A stretch of 64,000 nucleotides of DNA from Buxus sempervirens (taxonomy: Eukaryota > Streptophyta > Magnoliopsida > Buxales > Buxaceae), in NCBI GenBank assembly GCA_947561395.2, contig OX387185.1, positions 44,836,602-44,900,601 of the forward strand, written 5' to 3'. The position numbers and the translations under genes were made by a program. Positions 26,901 to 40,600 of the stretch are shown here, in pieces. The notes below the pieces were generated by a model. It ran no database searches. It was not told the DNA's origin and saw only the letters and a list, made by a program, of their open reading frames with translations. How positions within the stretch are numbered: position 1 is the first letter of the stretch; every line of letters starts with the position of its first letter.

Positions 26901-29900
26901 GAACAAGTCAACCACCGAGCCTACCATAACCCACTATTTGCCAATCACCCCCATGAACCAAACACAAAACTACAGCATAAAAATAAATGACCAATAGACT
27001 CACCCTGGTACATGCACATAAGGTAGATGCTAGGAGATAAGGCTAGCCACTTCCTTCTGTCTTGGGGATGGTCCGCAGTGTTTATTTTATTGAGTACGAC
27101 AGTCCACACAAAGGCCTCAATCCTTCTGACTGTGTTGGTGTGCATGCTGTTGTTGTTTGGTCTTTTTTGGGGGCGGGGGCGCAGGGGGACAAAGGTTTCC
27201 AAAGAGTATGGAGCCAATGCGGCACAAGAGCCCTCTCTACAAAGGTTAAAAAAGGACAAACAAGAGAATAAGCCCGAAGAATTAGGATTCCAAATATGAA
27301 TGTCAGGATAGTTAACATAAACAAACACATCACGAATATATAAACAAACACATTTTCTGGAATTGTAGGATTTAGATCCTTTATTCTATGTATTTCCTGT
27401 ACACTATTTGTGTACATGTAATACTTTCTATCATAATATAATACTTTACATTACCAATAAAAAAAAACAAACACATCGCGAATAGCTTCAAAAAACGATG
27501 CTAACTCACTAATTCTGATTGATGCAACTCCCTCCTCAATGGAAGGTTCCAACCTAGACCATGTACAGACAAAGAGGACATCATAGACAAAGGCGTCAAG
27601 GAAATGAACACAAAAAACCCTAGAAACTGACAGGATAAGACTTAATGTCCCACCATAAGTTGTGCCAAAAACAGTAGAGATCCTTAAGCCAACACAAAAG
27701 TGAAAATGGGATTAAAAAGCCAAAGCATGAGCCACAATACCTTGCCATCTTTCCAAGGACAATGCACTGTCAACTATCCTCTTCCATTAACATCCATCTA
27801 ATATAAACAGAGAGATAATTGCTAAATAATTGCTAATGATAACTCGACACCCTAAGCTACACCTCTCATTGCTGAAAAGCCACAGCCATTTCACTGATAA
27901 GGAAGGTTTCTTATCAAAGAGGTTCCCTAAACTGGTACCGCCCTTATCTCTAATTCTAAAAGAAATCTTCCAACTAACTAGATAATCCTTTTTAAACCCT
28001 CCCCCTTCCCATGAAAAATCCCTTTGAAGTTTCTTAATAATACAAACAACTTTCTACGGCATCCTAAATATAATAGACTGGAACATTAGAAAGTGCAGAC
28101 TTAACATAAATCTCCCTCCTGATGAAAGATAGTTCCTATTCTAAGATGCCAATTGTTTCTCAATCCTCTCAATGGCCTGCTCCCAAAAGGATAAGGATCT
28201 TTGAGCACCTCCCAAAGGTAAACCAAGGTAAGAAAAATGCAGGGACTAGCGGCACACCCTACCCTCCAAAGTCCACACAAAGTGTGTAAGCCTACAACAA
28301 CGACAAAGGCATCAATGAGATAATCATCACTGAATCCTCCGTCACCTCTAAGAAAATAAATCCCTAAAGTCACACCTCATTTAATCCAATCACAATAATT
28401 CCATTCAAAATCACCGCTGAATCCTCTTCCATCTCTAGGATATTCAACCAAAAGAACTAACTATTTGGAAATAACATACTACAAATCACCTCTTGTTGAA
28501 TATTAGCCATCAATTCATCCATAATCAATGAAAAAGAGTTCACTCATGGTTGATCCCTAACAAATCTATCTCCAAAAAATTAACTCATTTATTTCACTAC
28601 CAACCAATCTCCCTGACTAGTTAGCACTCATTCATACACGTTCGTAATAATATCAAGACAACTACTTGGTACTTATACTCCACGTCACTTCATTTTTCTT
28701 TTTCAAAAAATTCAGGAAAGGAATTTCAGCTTTATTATGTGATAATAATTAGAATCTGACCAGGGCAGGACAGTCAAACTTCTTGACCTGGGAACTGCTA
28801 TCTAAGATAGCTTGAATCAACCATTAGCTCAGAATCCCCTTGAAACGGACAAAACCAGTAACCTGAAAGATTGAAATGGCGGACAAGATAATCTTAGGTG
28901 GATTTTATCAAATCATTTAGGGTTGCTACAAACATGAAACAGGGTTAAAGCTCATAGAAATGGTGGAAAGAGAGAGAGAGAGAGAGAATCAAAATCAGAT
29001 TGGGACCAATGTCTGGATCTAAGGGAGGAAAAGAACAAATCATGTGCTAAACCAACAACGTGTATGTACACATGATCATTAGATCTACAGAAACAGAAGA
29101 AAAGAGAGATTTGATTATAGGTATAAAGCTAAACTGAATTAAAGAAGATGGAATCTGTTACCCCAGCCAGAAGATCTCATTCCTGATCAATTTATGCCAG
29201 ATTACAGACTCTAGAGTAAGACAAATTTTTCTAGAACAGAATTAGAGTGGGCAGAAGAATAAGATGAACAAGAAATTAATCCTTGAAATCCTCTCAATTT
29301 TCCTGAGGCCTGAAAATAGACAATCCAGAACTGAAAACAGCTGTTTTCTGGCTAGCCTTGCACCATTATAACGCTAATTGCATTGTTGTTATGCCGTATG
29401 ATATTATACTTTACTAATTAATGTTGGTAAGAAAGACAGAGTAAAGTGCACCACTGCCCAAACAAAGAGATGCCACCACTGGTGGCATAGGATCATGATA
29501 ATAGAACATACTGTTGGCATTTAAAATCTAGCTGCCTACACTAAGATTGAAGAGGAGATCTAGGGGTTTGGAACAGAAGGAGATGATATAAGGGTTTGGG
29601 ACATAGAGATAATACATGTATGTGCATGTAGGAGAGAGATTCTGTACAGATGAATGCTAAAAGATTACTCCAGCTATTGATTTATTGATCAGGATCAAAG
29701 ATAGGTTAATATAACTACCATTAACTTATTGTTAATTCTTCTAACAACTAAAAAACTATCCTTCGTGTCTTTATCAACCATAATTCCAACACTATTTCTA
29801 GTATTTCCTTTCTCATATGATAGAGAGTTTTCTTTCCTTTCCAATAAGTCTCCTGTGGGTACATTCTCTTTTTAACATCTACTAACTCTAATTTCTTTGT

Positions 29901-32900
29901 TGAAGTTCCTAAATTCTACATGGCTAGATAAATCCTAACTGTTTGGACTAGCTTTTAACTCGCATTCGTCTACTTCAATGTGAGAACACTTGACTACTTA
30001 TCACTACAACCAGGTGTCATTACAGCACATCGGTTATCAAAGATGCCCCAACTAACACTGCTTGCTTATTATTGCAATCAAGTTCCACTACAAGCATCAC
30101 TTTTGGAGGATAAGACATTTGATTACTGGGATAGGTTGGGATGAAGGAACAGAACTCATACTGCTGACACCAACTAGTTAGGATTAAGACATTTCATTAT
30201 TGAGGAACAGTATTCATGTTGCTGACCTCAAGTAATTGGGATAAGGCATTTGATTATTGGTTTGATTTGATCGAAGGTTTTCATTTGGTTAGGCGTCTCT
30301 GGACCATGTGTTTTGATTTCAATCTAATGTCATTCAAACAATTTAAGGTTCCTGTCATTTGATCCTTATCTACTGAAATGCCCTATTTTTTGACATGACC
30401 AGCATTGATACAGTACAATCAAACCATGTTGAACAAACCCACAGCCCTCATTAAGCAGTACCCAGTCCAGGTTTTATATTGGTATGCTGTAAATTATTTT
30501 TACATTGATAACATAAATTGAGTAATGAACATCGGAAAAAATGCGACAAATCATATGTTAATCATACCATTTGCACAAGTGATAGAGGAAGTGAAACAAG
30601 TGTGGATTCCATCACGTACATATTATGAGATAGGCTATGTCACATGGGCATTTCTAAATGAATCATATGGATATCAGAAATGTATCATACTTGACATGCA
30701 CTTTAACTTTATCCAATGAAAGTCTATTATCAAGGCTATATTTTTACTTAGACAATTAATGAAAGGTTCAGAGAGATAAAGGGACCTTCAAATGGCTTTG
30801 ATTGATATATATATATATATATATAGAAAGAATTTGATAATATTTCAAATAGAATTTATCTAGTTGGTTTTCGACAAACAATAATGTAATAATAATAATA
30901 ACAACAACAACAATAATCATATACATTGAAATTATTAAATACATGTATGAAGGTGCACTGACTAAAGTTGGAGCAGTCGATAACAAGACAAATGAGCTAA
31001 TAGTCAAAATAGGTTTCCTTCAAAATTCAACTACAAGTTCCCATATTCTTATACTATAGCTACGGATGAAAACTCCAATTTAAGAGTAAGTACTTGGTGC
31101 GTGATATTTGAAGATGATGTGGTTTTTGTGAGTCAAACAAGAGAGGGAACATATGCAAAATTAAAATAATGGAGGATATAATAGAACCAAAATATGCAAA
31201 ATTAAAATTAGGGAAAGATATCTTAGAACCAAAAGGGTTTAAAAAAAAGGTCAAATCAATCTTGTAACTTTAGCACTATAATAGTATAGGTTAAGCAACA
31301 GTAAGTACCAAAAATCAAGAGATTCTTGTAAGTATTAATTTTATATCTTGGATCAATTATCCACAAAGGGGTGGGTATCGAAAAAGATGTTACAAAAAAT
31401 TAAAGCTGGATGGCTCAAGTGAAGAGAAGCTTTTGAAGTGCTATGTGATCAACATATTCGAACTAAACAAAAACGTATGAATCAGAATGTTGGGCAACAA
31501 AAAACCAACATATGCATAAGTTGAGCTTTTTTAAGATGAGGGGACGACACATATATATATAAAAAGAAAAGCTAGGAAACGTAAAATAAGAAATGAACAA
31601 CATTTGAGATTTTTTACATGTTGCCTAAAGTAGGTAACAAAGTAAAGGAAAGTAGGCTAAGGTAATTTGGTTACACAAAGAAAAGACCTAGGAGGTGATT
31701 GTGAAGTGAGAGGAGGTACTCATTTAATGATCCAAGAGGACAAGAGAAAGACCAAAAATAATCTAGATGGAGCTAGTCAAAAGGGATTTGGATACTTATA
31801 ATCTGACTAAATATATAGCTTTCGACAGATTGCACTTGGGGAACAGTAATTGAGTTGCCAACTCCATCTTGTTGGAAAAGTGCTCTTTGTTATTGTTATT
31901 ATATAGAGTATGGATTCCATGTAGCTTTACTATAAAATTTTCTAAGCAAATACCATAACATTATTAAGATCATTAAATCCTTTTCCATGTGAATATGGGG
32001 GTAATTCATAAGATACGCCATTGTTTAATTCAGCACATCCTATAATCAATTTCTTCTTCTTTTTTTATGGGTAATAAGAAAACTTTATTGATTGAAAGAA
32101 AGAGGAGACAGTGAGTGTGCACAAACAGTGTACAGCAAATAAACAACCCCTACATTCAGAACAGTTTATCAAAACTAGAACACTGTGTGGATTGCTGAAT
32201 GTCCAAGGCTTTGCAAGATTCTACATTAGCACCTATAATAAGATGAATCTGACAGTTGAGTGAATGATGACACTTCTGGGGCTGTATTTATCCTTAAAAT
32301 CCTTCTGTTTCTTTCCTTCCATAAAGTCCGAGCAATTGCTGTGGGGATTATATTCCAAAGCAACTGCAACCAATCTGAATTTTTACTCCTACCCGAAGCT
32401 TCCAAGACCTGAACAATTTCCTTTGGCTGAACCCAATTCATCTGAAACTTAGGAAAGAAAAAGGACCACAATTCATGGGATACCTCACAATGGATAAATA
32501 GATGGTCCACTGATTCTGATTGAGACTTACATAGAACACATCTATTTGGGATCTGCCATCCCCTTTTCATGAGGTTGTCAATAGTTAAAATCCTCCCAAG
32601 AGTTGCTGTCCACATAAGAAACAAACCTTGGAAGGGATGAAAGGCTGCCACAGCATGCTAGAAATATTGAAGGAGAGCTCTTTCAAGTTCTAGTGTCTAT
32701 AGAAACTGTTTACAGAAAACTTCCCTGACTTGGACCACGACCACTTCATAGTGTCTTTGTCTATCTCCAGCTGGTAAGTATTGATAAGATCCAAGACTTA
32801 GGCCAGCAATTCAACTCAAGGGGTCTTGCTTCCAGATGATCAATCAGAGGGGTGAGATGCAGAGGACACGAGCTGAGGGAACTCGAGCCTTTCTCTAGTT

Positions 32901-35900
32901 GAAGCCCTTTGGTTTCGGCCAACTTATCGCATGCCTTCAGACTTTGGCAAACAGGATTTCACTTTGAAGCCAAGGGTTCCACAGGAGAACAACATTGGGC
33001 ACTTCTGTTCGACACAGGATGGTCTATGATACTGCCAAATGCCATAGCCATAGACTCAGGGCTAGTCGGCTGCGATGAAGTTGAGTCATCAGATTTCTCA
33101 TCCCCTTCGGGCATTGCTGTCCTTTGGCGAAGATGAAATCGCATCCCTCTTACCCATTTCTGAGGCGATGCCCTTCGATCTTTCACCACCGCGATCAACA
33201 GGTTAAATTCGTTCATCCCACCCCATACTGAAAGGCTACTTGGAAATTGGAATACGTCGAGCTACAGTCTCCTTTACATGCATCCGAAAAGAACTCGCAA
33301 GAGGACCTTCAGAGATAAAGTACCCTATATCCTCCAAACCACCATAAATATCTCTGATGAAGGATAAAGATGATGGAGCCCAGAGGTAAAGGGGGAGGCC
33401 TCTCACCACATCCAGAGCTCAGAAGCATTATCGAATTCAAATGATGGGGATGAATCAGGTGACCAAGGAAAAAACGATAATCTCAGGGTTCAAAAACCTA
33501 ACCCTCCTGTTTCCATCCAGCCTTTAGCTTGCAACTCCAAATGAGGGAAAACCACAGCCTCAAATTGAGAGAAAGGGATGACTGGAATAAAGCCCAAGGC
33601 CTCGGCCAACGAATTCCAACATGAAAGAGGTTTATTAGACTTACACAACAAAGGGAGCTTCTGGTGGAGGTTAGGACGGACCGCATCCTGCTGAATCACT
33701 ACGTCATACTCAAGACCGTTAGCAAAATGATAGATAGTGCATTCAGATCAAACCACTCCTGAACTTCCATAGCTTTCATGAACCGATCCCTTCGTAAGAA
33801 TGAAATCTCATGCCCCATAGAACATACTCCCATCCTGTTAATAGTGCTTTCTTTAGGAAACACCAACAGTTTTTGCGGCTTGACTGAGGGAAAACCATCA
33901 ACTTAAAGAAATCAACCCTTTTATTTGAACCTTTTAACAAGATTAGGGCTTTACTTTTAATCCGCAACGAATCAAAAACACGATTAGCCTCCAGCTTCCA
34001 AAGAGATGCAACTTTTTCCACAAACCACCGAAATTCATCAAATTCAAGAACCACTGATTCCGGTAGAGATGCAGATCGTTCTGAGATGCAGATAACTGGT
34101 TTCTCAGACACCAGGAACAATTCAAAAAGGAAGGTTTTCCAACCTAATCTGATCCTTCTCATAGATACATCCGATTTCAGAACCCCAAGAGCATTATTGG
34201 CCAAAGCTGGACGGGGATCCACAGGGGGGTTGAACAGGATGGAAGGTGATGGAAGAGAAGGGGAAGAGACATGGATCCCCGCAAGAAAATTGGGAGACGG
34301 AAGGAACCATGAGAAGGAGGTGAGAGGCCAGCAACGGAACACAGACTACAAAACCCAAATTACGGTGACACACCTAGGCGACAAGGACAAAACACAGACG
34401 GCAGCAATAGAACACAAGCAACGAGGACAAAACACAGACGAACACAGTCGAAGGAGGCAAAAGGCAACAATGAGAGACAAGAGGAGAAACGACAAGCAAG
34501 AGGCAGGAGGCGAGAGACCAACTATCCTGAGATAAAACTGAACCACAATGTTCCCAAGTAATTTCAGAACATTACATATAATTAATTTCTTTGCTATGAA
34601 AATATATTGTAATGTCCGTAAATCCAAATTTTTTTAATTTTTCAATTCAAAAACTACATACGCATATTCAGTTCTAAAATTCATACACATTTCAAAGTGT
34701 CATATGAGATTGGGAAGGTTGCCAAAAGAGATGCATGACAAAAGAAAATATAAAATATCGATTATTACAGTAACCTTTTGCAATGCAATAAAAAAGAACA
34801 CATACCGCATCCAAAGTCTCAAAACCTTTCTTTGAGCATGCAACAACCAAAGGATTTAAGGAGGTAAATGGAGAGAAAAGATCCTCTTCTGCTTCTTTAT
34901 CCGAATTCCCATAAGCAGATTCCAATTCATTTAGCGTACTAAAAGCCCTTTGCAAGTTCCCCAAAGATGCATGGGCATATATCTTCCCAAGGTAGGATTC
35001 TGATGAAGGGGCTCTTTTTTGACGCAAGGAACGACGCAGTATGGCCCACGATGCATCTAAGAGAGTATTGCTGAAGTTTCTACTGGCAGTTCCAAGTGCT
35101 GACAAAATCAACCCTTCATCAACAGATAGAAAAACAGCAGGTCTTGCATTTTCACCCTTAGCAATCCATTTGGCAAAGAATTCCAGTGCATAGAAAGCTA
35201 ACTTGCTATTATCCTCTTGCATCGCAATGTCTGCAATGTAGTTGCATAGATACCAGCTTGGACAAAGCGCTTTGTTCTGATCCATTGTCTGATAGAACAA
35301 CAAGACCATGATCATCTAAAAGATGATAGGAAACACAAATTTTAAATCCACATGTGAACATTCTAAGAGTTAAACAAATCAGCATTTTACCTTGCACCTT
35401 TCTATAATAGATGCCAAGGTATCCAACCTGCCCTGTTTAACGCAGCTCTGAACACATTCAGTAAAAACCTTCATTGACACCATGTAACCAGATTTTAAAG
35501 TCAAATCTAAATATCTTAAGGCATCATCGATCTGATCCATCAGAAACAACATGCCAATAACCAAATCATAAGATTCATCATCAGGAAGAGATTCCTTTCC
35601 TGAATGCAACATCCTGACATCAAAAGAAAAATAAAAATAAAGAACAACTCATCAAATTGCTAAAACAAGAGTGTGCGTGTGTGTTTTCATATGCATGTGC
35701 ATCTATATATATAAAAAAAATATTTGATAAGCAACTTAATTGCAAAAAAGTACTGGTACAAAGAACTTTATGAGTAATAAAGAATGGTATAACAATTGAT
35801 GAAATGTATTCATAAGAAAATTCCAACAATTGCAAACTGAAATATTAAGTAACAACCTTGATCATGCCAACATGCATGACCAACCGGAGACTTTTAGAGG

Positions 35901-37640
35901 TTTTTACTAGCAGTGAGTTGCGTTCAGTTTAGGAAGTTCGCAAAGAAAAAGGGTTTTCTGTTGTTCAGAACCAACTATGCTTCTTTGAATCATATATTTA
36001 GTCTTTATAGTGTAAGGGATGTAAAGTAAAACAAAATTTATTTTTCTTAATTTTTCAGAGTTAAATAATTTGAATCATAAAAATCGTACATTGAAATCAT
36101 GAATGACATTGTTCAAACCTAAAGTTTTTAGCACCCACCGCCAAACCCATATTGGCCATCCCTTCATGAACCACAAAAAAAATCCTCAACAGCACAGTAG
36201 AATGTTTTTTTTGAATGCCTCCTGATTCGTTTTATTTTATTTCATTTCAGGTCACGCATTATTGATCAGCTAAGAGTCAGAATAACTTAAACTTTCAATG
36301 AAGCATGACCATAAAATGGAAACTCCAATTTAACAGACAGGACTCACCAATAGTACGGATCTTTCGGCATGACTTAATAAAGCAGTGGGGCAACACATTT
36401 GCCCAAAGGTTGTCACACACGCCACTTGCAAAGAAAAAAAGTAACAGAGCATCTGTCCTAAATCTTCAACATATCTATGTAAAAGTAGACACCGTATGGT
36501 ATTTTGCAGATGCCAATAGTATGTCCCTCTTTCCTCAAGAAAAATGTTCAAGTTAAAATTAGAAAATAAAGCAGCAGGCAATATCCGTCACCCCCAAGAA
36601 GAAAAATGAAAATAAAAGAAAGAGTGAACATGCTCAAGGATGCATAAAGAAAACAAAAAAGATACAGTTCAATCTTTGAATAAAATTTTTTTTTAAAAAA
36701 AGTCTATAATCATATCAAATGCTAACAAGACATTCCACCCAACATAAATCAATAATGATTTAATGTAGTAGACGAATTATCAATACTCATATAACACAAA
36801 GAAATTGAGATTCACATAGGAACAGTATCCTAGACTATTTACTGAATCAATAACTAAACCTTGATTGGTTGGACGAACCTTGCATGGCACATCCAATCAC
36901 AAAAGTCAGCTACTTCACATCTTCAGATAAATGAGAAAGTAGAAAGACTAAACAATAGACTAATAGCAATACTAGCATGGGGAAAGAAGAATCAAAACAA
37001 GCTGCACGGATGTAACCACCAGTTAGATGGTTCAAGTGCATAAAATTGGATGTACAAGAGAGGCATCCCACGTGTGGTGCCATCAAACAAAAGGTGAACA
37101 AGCTGTTTCTAAAGGGTTTCTCCTATCAGTTATAGGCACAAAAACCAATATAACAGATGGGTTAGAGCACTAGGAAGGATGATCACTTGCTGGACAAATC
37201 AGAATGCTATTGGAAGCAGATATGCAAGCTATAATTGACATTCTGCAGCCATAACATGGTTCCTAGCTTTCAGGCTCATTCGTGAATTATACAAGAGGTT
37301 GTGCAGAGATTGGGCAGTGCAATCAGATATGCTATTGAGATGGCAGCCTCCACTATTGTTGAACATAAACCTTGCGACAAAGAATGAACTGTGAAAACAA
37401 GTTTTATGTGGTTCAGCATTGTGCCTACGTTCATGGGAGAGAGAAGAAGATTCCACTATATAAAAATAACAGTAGGTTTACAACCTATATCTCCAATCCC
37501 CACTTATTACCCTAGCCTCAGAACATTAGGGAAAATTATTAACATGCCCTTATTGTACCCATCCCTTTCACCCCCGAAACCCTCGGTATCTGCACAAGAG
37601 AAATAAAACATACCAAGTACCAATACTTTGCTCTGCCCAT

Positions 37641-37678
<38 letters not shown>

Positions 37679-40600
37679 CGGCGCTCCTCAGGTCCCTCCC
37701 CCTTGAAAGTCGAATAAAATATGAGCCACAATAAAACAGTTCAGACTAAAATAGCTAATACAGCATACGCTAGATGTTGCACTCACCAAATTCGATTATT
37801 AGATGTCCTAAAAGCTGCATTCAGGATACAACATATGCAAATTGGAAAGCATATTTAACTCGTGAAAAAATATAAACAAAATGAGAGTATTACAGAAGTG
37901 GTTGCCTAGGCGACTGGTCTTTTCTGAGGACCTAGCAACCATTTAGGTGTGATTTCTCACCAAGCAAAAAAGTCTAACCTACTTACATAATTTTGGATTT
38001 TTGCCACTTATTGAACTTTTAAATAATAGTATAAAACAGTAACATATTATGTTATAAGTATGAAAGTATTACTTAATTATATAATAGTAAATTATTTTTA
38101 ATTAGTAACAATTAACTTAACTACTTTTTCTATGTACAAAAACCATTCAGGCTTTACTTTAAAAAGTACAGGAGTAGGCCCAGCCAAACCCAAAAAAAAA
38201 AAAAAAGTCAACATCACCTCATACTCTATTATACTCCACAATCCAACAGTTCAAGAATCAATCAAAACCAATACAACTAAGCCCAATTTATACTAGTCTT
38301 GAGAGCAAGGTTCGTTGTGCTGGTTTCTTTGGAGGCCCCACATGCCATTTCGCCGAAATTTTGCCAACATGCCACTTGTGCACTGGGTTTTTGGTGCAGC
38401 TGTGCCAAGAAATTCTAGAGATTTTGATATATATGTGTGTGTGCATGTGTGCACGCATGTGTATGTAAACAGAATCTATAAAAAAAATAATACAAGATAT
38501 ATATATATGTAATCCTCAAAATTGCATTTTTAGAAAAATATATATTATTTTAATATACATATTAATTATATCTTTTAATTACCAAAAGGATAAGAAAATG
38601 AAAAGATATACAAATTCTAAAAAGTTTTCTATATATATATGTACACGCTTAAAAATTAAAAGGAAGATAGGGCAAGTTGCACGCAACTCCTTCCCCCTCT
38701 GTCTTTCTCTCCATCTCTCAAGTACAAGTACAACGACAATCACAACTCACGAACATGGATAACAAAGAGGAGATGAAGGCTAGGTATGCAGCTCTCCTCT
38801 TTGCCCCCCCCAAAAAAAAAATCCTTTCTCCCCCTCTCTTCTTCCTCTTCAGCCTTGACCACTTTATCTTTTCCTTCTACAAATTCCACACTGCATGCCT
38901 CACATGCCATCTGGAACCCATATGTCTAAGTTGATTTCATCCAGAAAAAGGCGAAATGCCACCCATGCCAAACAAAATCGGGGGCTTTTTTATGCCACAA
39001 TAGAATCCAAAGGGTTCAATTTGTTTCATGCTGAAACCAGCAAAATTTCGCTGGCACGGGCGAACACTGCTTGAAAGTGGTCTCTAAATACCAACTGTAT
39101 CAGTCAGGAGCCAATTCCCAATCCAAAACGAATATTCTTAAACCTCACCACAAACTTTTGTCATAGTTATTTATTTATTTTTATATAAGTACCTGAACCT
39201 TTACCTTCCATTTCCTCACTTCATTCCCTCTTGTTGTTTTTGTTACTATGATAATGAATTTTGATTACCTCCATACGCTCATTCTTCCTTTTAATATGGT
39301 GCATCATGATTATTAATATGTTCTTCTCACCTACAAGCACCAGAATTGCACGCGTTTCAAGATGCAAGAAACATTACTCACTATCTGTTGCAAAATTTAT
39401 AAATGAAGTTGGGTTTTTATAATTCTTTCACTTGATTTTTAATTAAATTTCATCTCACTTCAAGTTCTTCACAATTAATTTGTGGTTAATCACTGCAAAT
39501 GGATATTTTAATAGGAAAAATGTCATATTAATCAATATTTAAAGAAAATGTTTCATATATTGTTGCTCAACTTGCTAGAATACTCTTTTTTTTTTTTTTT
39601 ATCGGTAATGAGATCAGATATATAGATAGGAAAAAACTTGAAATTACAAGAGATACACACATAGAAGGATCCTCCACCGTGTTAGAATGAGGCATTCTAC
39701 ACAGTGGAATAAAGGACTACCTACTTAGATACAACCCAAATACAACTCCAAAACCTACTATTTACCATTCACATTCCCCTCCGCCATAACCGTCACCCAC
39801 CAAAGTACTTCTACCAACATTAAACACACAAATATGCCCAACATCGCTTAATGTCATCAACTGCATAACCCCTAAAAGACGGAAGCAAAATGGCCCAAGA
39901 CGCTACATGAAATTTTATGGATTCCACCACATCTGGAAGGAGGCGGCTCCTCTCTTCAAATATGCGTCAATTCCTTTCCAACCAAATACTCCAGCATATA
40001 GCAAAAAATAAGTATCGACGTAAGCACCTTCCTTGGGGTCCCAAGCATGAGAATCTCCATTGAGAGAAGAGCTCCGGCACTATCCTAGGGAACACCCACT
40101 CAATATCAACCAACCCAAGAAAATGTTGCCAAATCTGGTGTGTGAAGTAGCAATGGATAAGCAAATGACAGGTACCAAGTTGTACCGGCTGGTAACAATG
40201 ATACCAGTTTAGGCCAATAACCCGCGAAGTTTTAATACCATGTTGCTTCACCTAGGCATTTTAACAACCCTGCTGGGAGATTTAATTTTTATCCTATAAA
40301 TAAAAATGTAAACATTATTTTGATTTGTTAAATATGTCCTGGTATAAAATACAATACACAGTCAAGCCAAGATACATGAGATGTATACATCAGGCCAACT
40401 AACAAGAAACGCAACTAGCCACATAAGGCCAAAATACAAAAAGAATTGCACCCCACTAAATAGTTCAAATACAGAAGCCCAGTAAAATGACAATTCAATG
40501 CCTATCTGAAAACTATCTACAACCATTATTCCTTGTCTAAAAAAGCATTCATATTTCTTTCTTCCCCAAATAGACCAGCAGAAAGCAGAAGGGCACAGGT

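Larger units (their letters stand above)
24735..34805 (-). other. 10-kb third intron of the PPR gene, TE-filled
   Basis: Donor gt at 34,804-34,805 and acceptor ag at 24,735-24,736 (minus strand) bound this intron. Its contents, left to right, are an LTR-like remnant (25.5-26.35 kb), a degraded L1-type LINE (26.4-28.4 kb), AT-rich DNA with GA microsatellite at 28.97 kb, an RTE-type LINE fragment (31.4-31.86 kb) and a second L1-type LINE (32.05-34.35 kb). Between 28.5 and 31.3 kb I see nothing else recognisable apart from a (TA)n run near 30.8 kb. Confidence 0.75.

Noticed and set aside
30768-31254. Small minus-strand genes of 64-79 codons
   Set aside because: They are AT-rich frames spanning (TA)n and (AAT)n simple repeats, without any domain.
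34086-34535. 149-codon plus-strand open frame
   Set aside because: It is antisense to the LINE N-terminal region on the minus strand and has no recognisable domain.
40169-40272. Second copy of the 112-bp MITE
   Set aside because: One end (CAGGGTTGTTAAA) and CCGGTAC words match, but the other end and the flanking 8 bp do not, so it is noted only as related sequence.
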